Positions 63,904 through 64,000 of a DNA stretch of 64,000 nt are shown here, piece after piece. The stretch's first letter is position 1. The number at the start of each line of letters is the position of its first letter. A program made the translations under genes and the position numbers. Location: positions 1 to 64,000 of the forward strand of contig CALHRZ010000007.1 of the NCBI GenBank assembly GCA_938038445.1, given 5' to 3'. The notes beneath the pieces were generated by a model. The model saw only the letters and a program-made list of their open reading frames with translations. It was not told the origin of the DNA and ran no database searches. The DNA is from an uncultured bacterium. Its GTDB lineage: Bacteria; Verrucomicrobiota; Kiritimatiellia; CAIKKV01.

Positions 63904-64000
63904 TTAGTCGGGATATTGGCGCACGGACCAGCGGTAGACGGGAATCCCCTTGGAAGCGAAGATCTGTTCGAAATCCGTTCTTTCCTGTTCCGAAGGGATG
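63904..64000 (-). CDS. trmB: tRNA (guanine-N7-)-methyltransferase TrmB, C-terminal end (partial)
   Basis: The last 31 codons of a minus-strand gene are visible. They read PSEQERTDFEQIFASKGIPV, then YRWSV, before a TAA at 63904-63906, which matches the C-terminus of TrmB (SxxERTxFExxFxxxGxPIY). TrmB methylates G46 of tRNA using SAM. The rest lies beyond the right edge. It converges with dnaG with a 3-nt gap. Confidence 0.8.
   Translation of the reverse strand, partial: IPSEQERTDFEQIFASKGIPVYRWSVRQYPD

Overview
The window is a GC-rich bacterial chromosome segment packed with genes on both strands. Most neighbouring same-strand genes overlap by 4 nt (ATGA or GTGA), so translational coupling is widespread. 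Several features suggest a Gram-negative organism of the PVC group, possibly Kiritimatiellota or Verrucomicrobiota. These are a large beta-helix/PKD surface protein, TolC/MFP/RND efflux genes, a MipA-like outer-membrane protein, lipoproteins, and GTG/TTG starts. There is no rRNA gene, so this placement is inference. No CRISPR array, insertion sequence or prophage was seen.

Layout: (1) 1-4279, minus strand, is a defence-like locus: a PLD-SNF2 helicase, a ribbon-helix-helix/PIN toxin-antitoxin pair, and the start of a probable restriction-modification methylase running off the left edge. (2) 4797-4870 is tRNA-Gly(TCC). (3) 5085-19149, plus strand, begins with the translation block nusA-infB-rbfA-truB-ribF-rpsO-pnp, with promoters before nusA, rpsO and pnp. 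It continues with a thiamine kinase fusion, a HAD phosphatase, a TudS-DUF1722 protein, pyrC, an FHA protein and a pseudopilin. (4) 19142-21372, minus, holds a glycosyltransferase and a PP-loop thiouridylase-like protein. (5) 21439-24438, plus, is the beta-helix protein. (6) 36210-24448, minus, is one gene string: a degenerate hybrid histidine kinase, NamZ, a MurU-AmgK fusion, then TetR, TolC, MFP, RND and a PII-like protein.

(7) 36455-38462, plus, encodes a methyltransferase and a flippase. (8) 49253-38396, minus, is a ten-gene string: an epimerase, three Gfo/Idh oxidoreductases, a hydroxyacid dehydrogenase, a class III aminotransferase, an M20 hydrolase, a zinc dehydrogenase, then a GT2 and an FkbM methyltransferase. 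(9) 49359-50006, minus, is a membrane-anchored phosphatase. (10) 50281-54745, plus, is a lipid-related unit: an unrecognised 796-residue protein, phosphatidylserine decarboxylase and an Lgt-like membrane protein. (11) 54777-59511 holds a MipA-like protein, a decayed amidohydrolase pseudogene, a hexapeptide acyltransferase and a large GT-C/YfhO-like membrane protein. (12) 59632-63900, plus, is a CAU-anticodon tRNA, a DUF503 protein, a hypothetical protein, a TPR lipoprotein and dnaG, followed by the 3' end of trmB on the minus strand.

The strongest candidates for something new are five. They are the toxin-antitoxin pair embedded in the helicase/methylase locus; the hybrid kinase that has lost its phosphotransfer residues and is coupled to MurNAc salvage genes; the NamZ plus MurU-AmgK fusion unit; the ten-gene oxidoreductase/aminotransferase cluster; and the unknown 796-residue protein coupled to phosphatidylserine decarboxylase.
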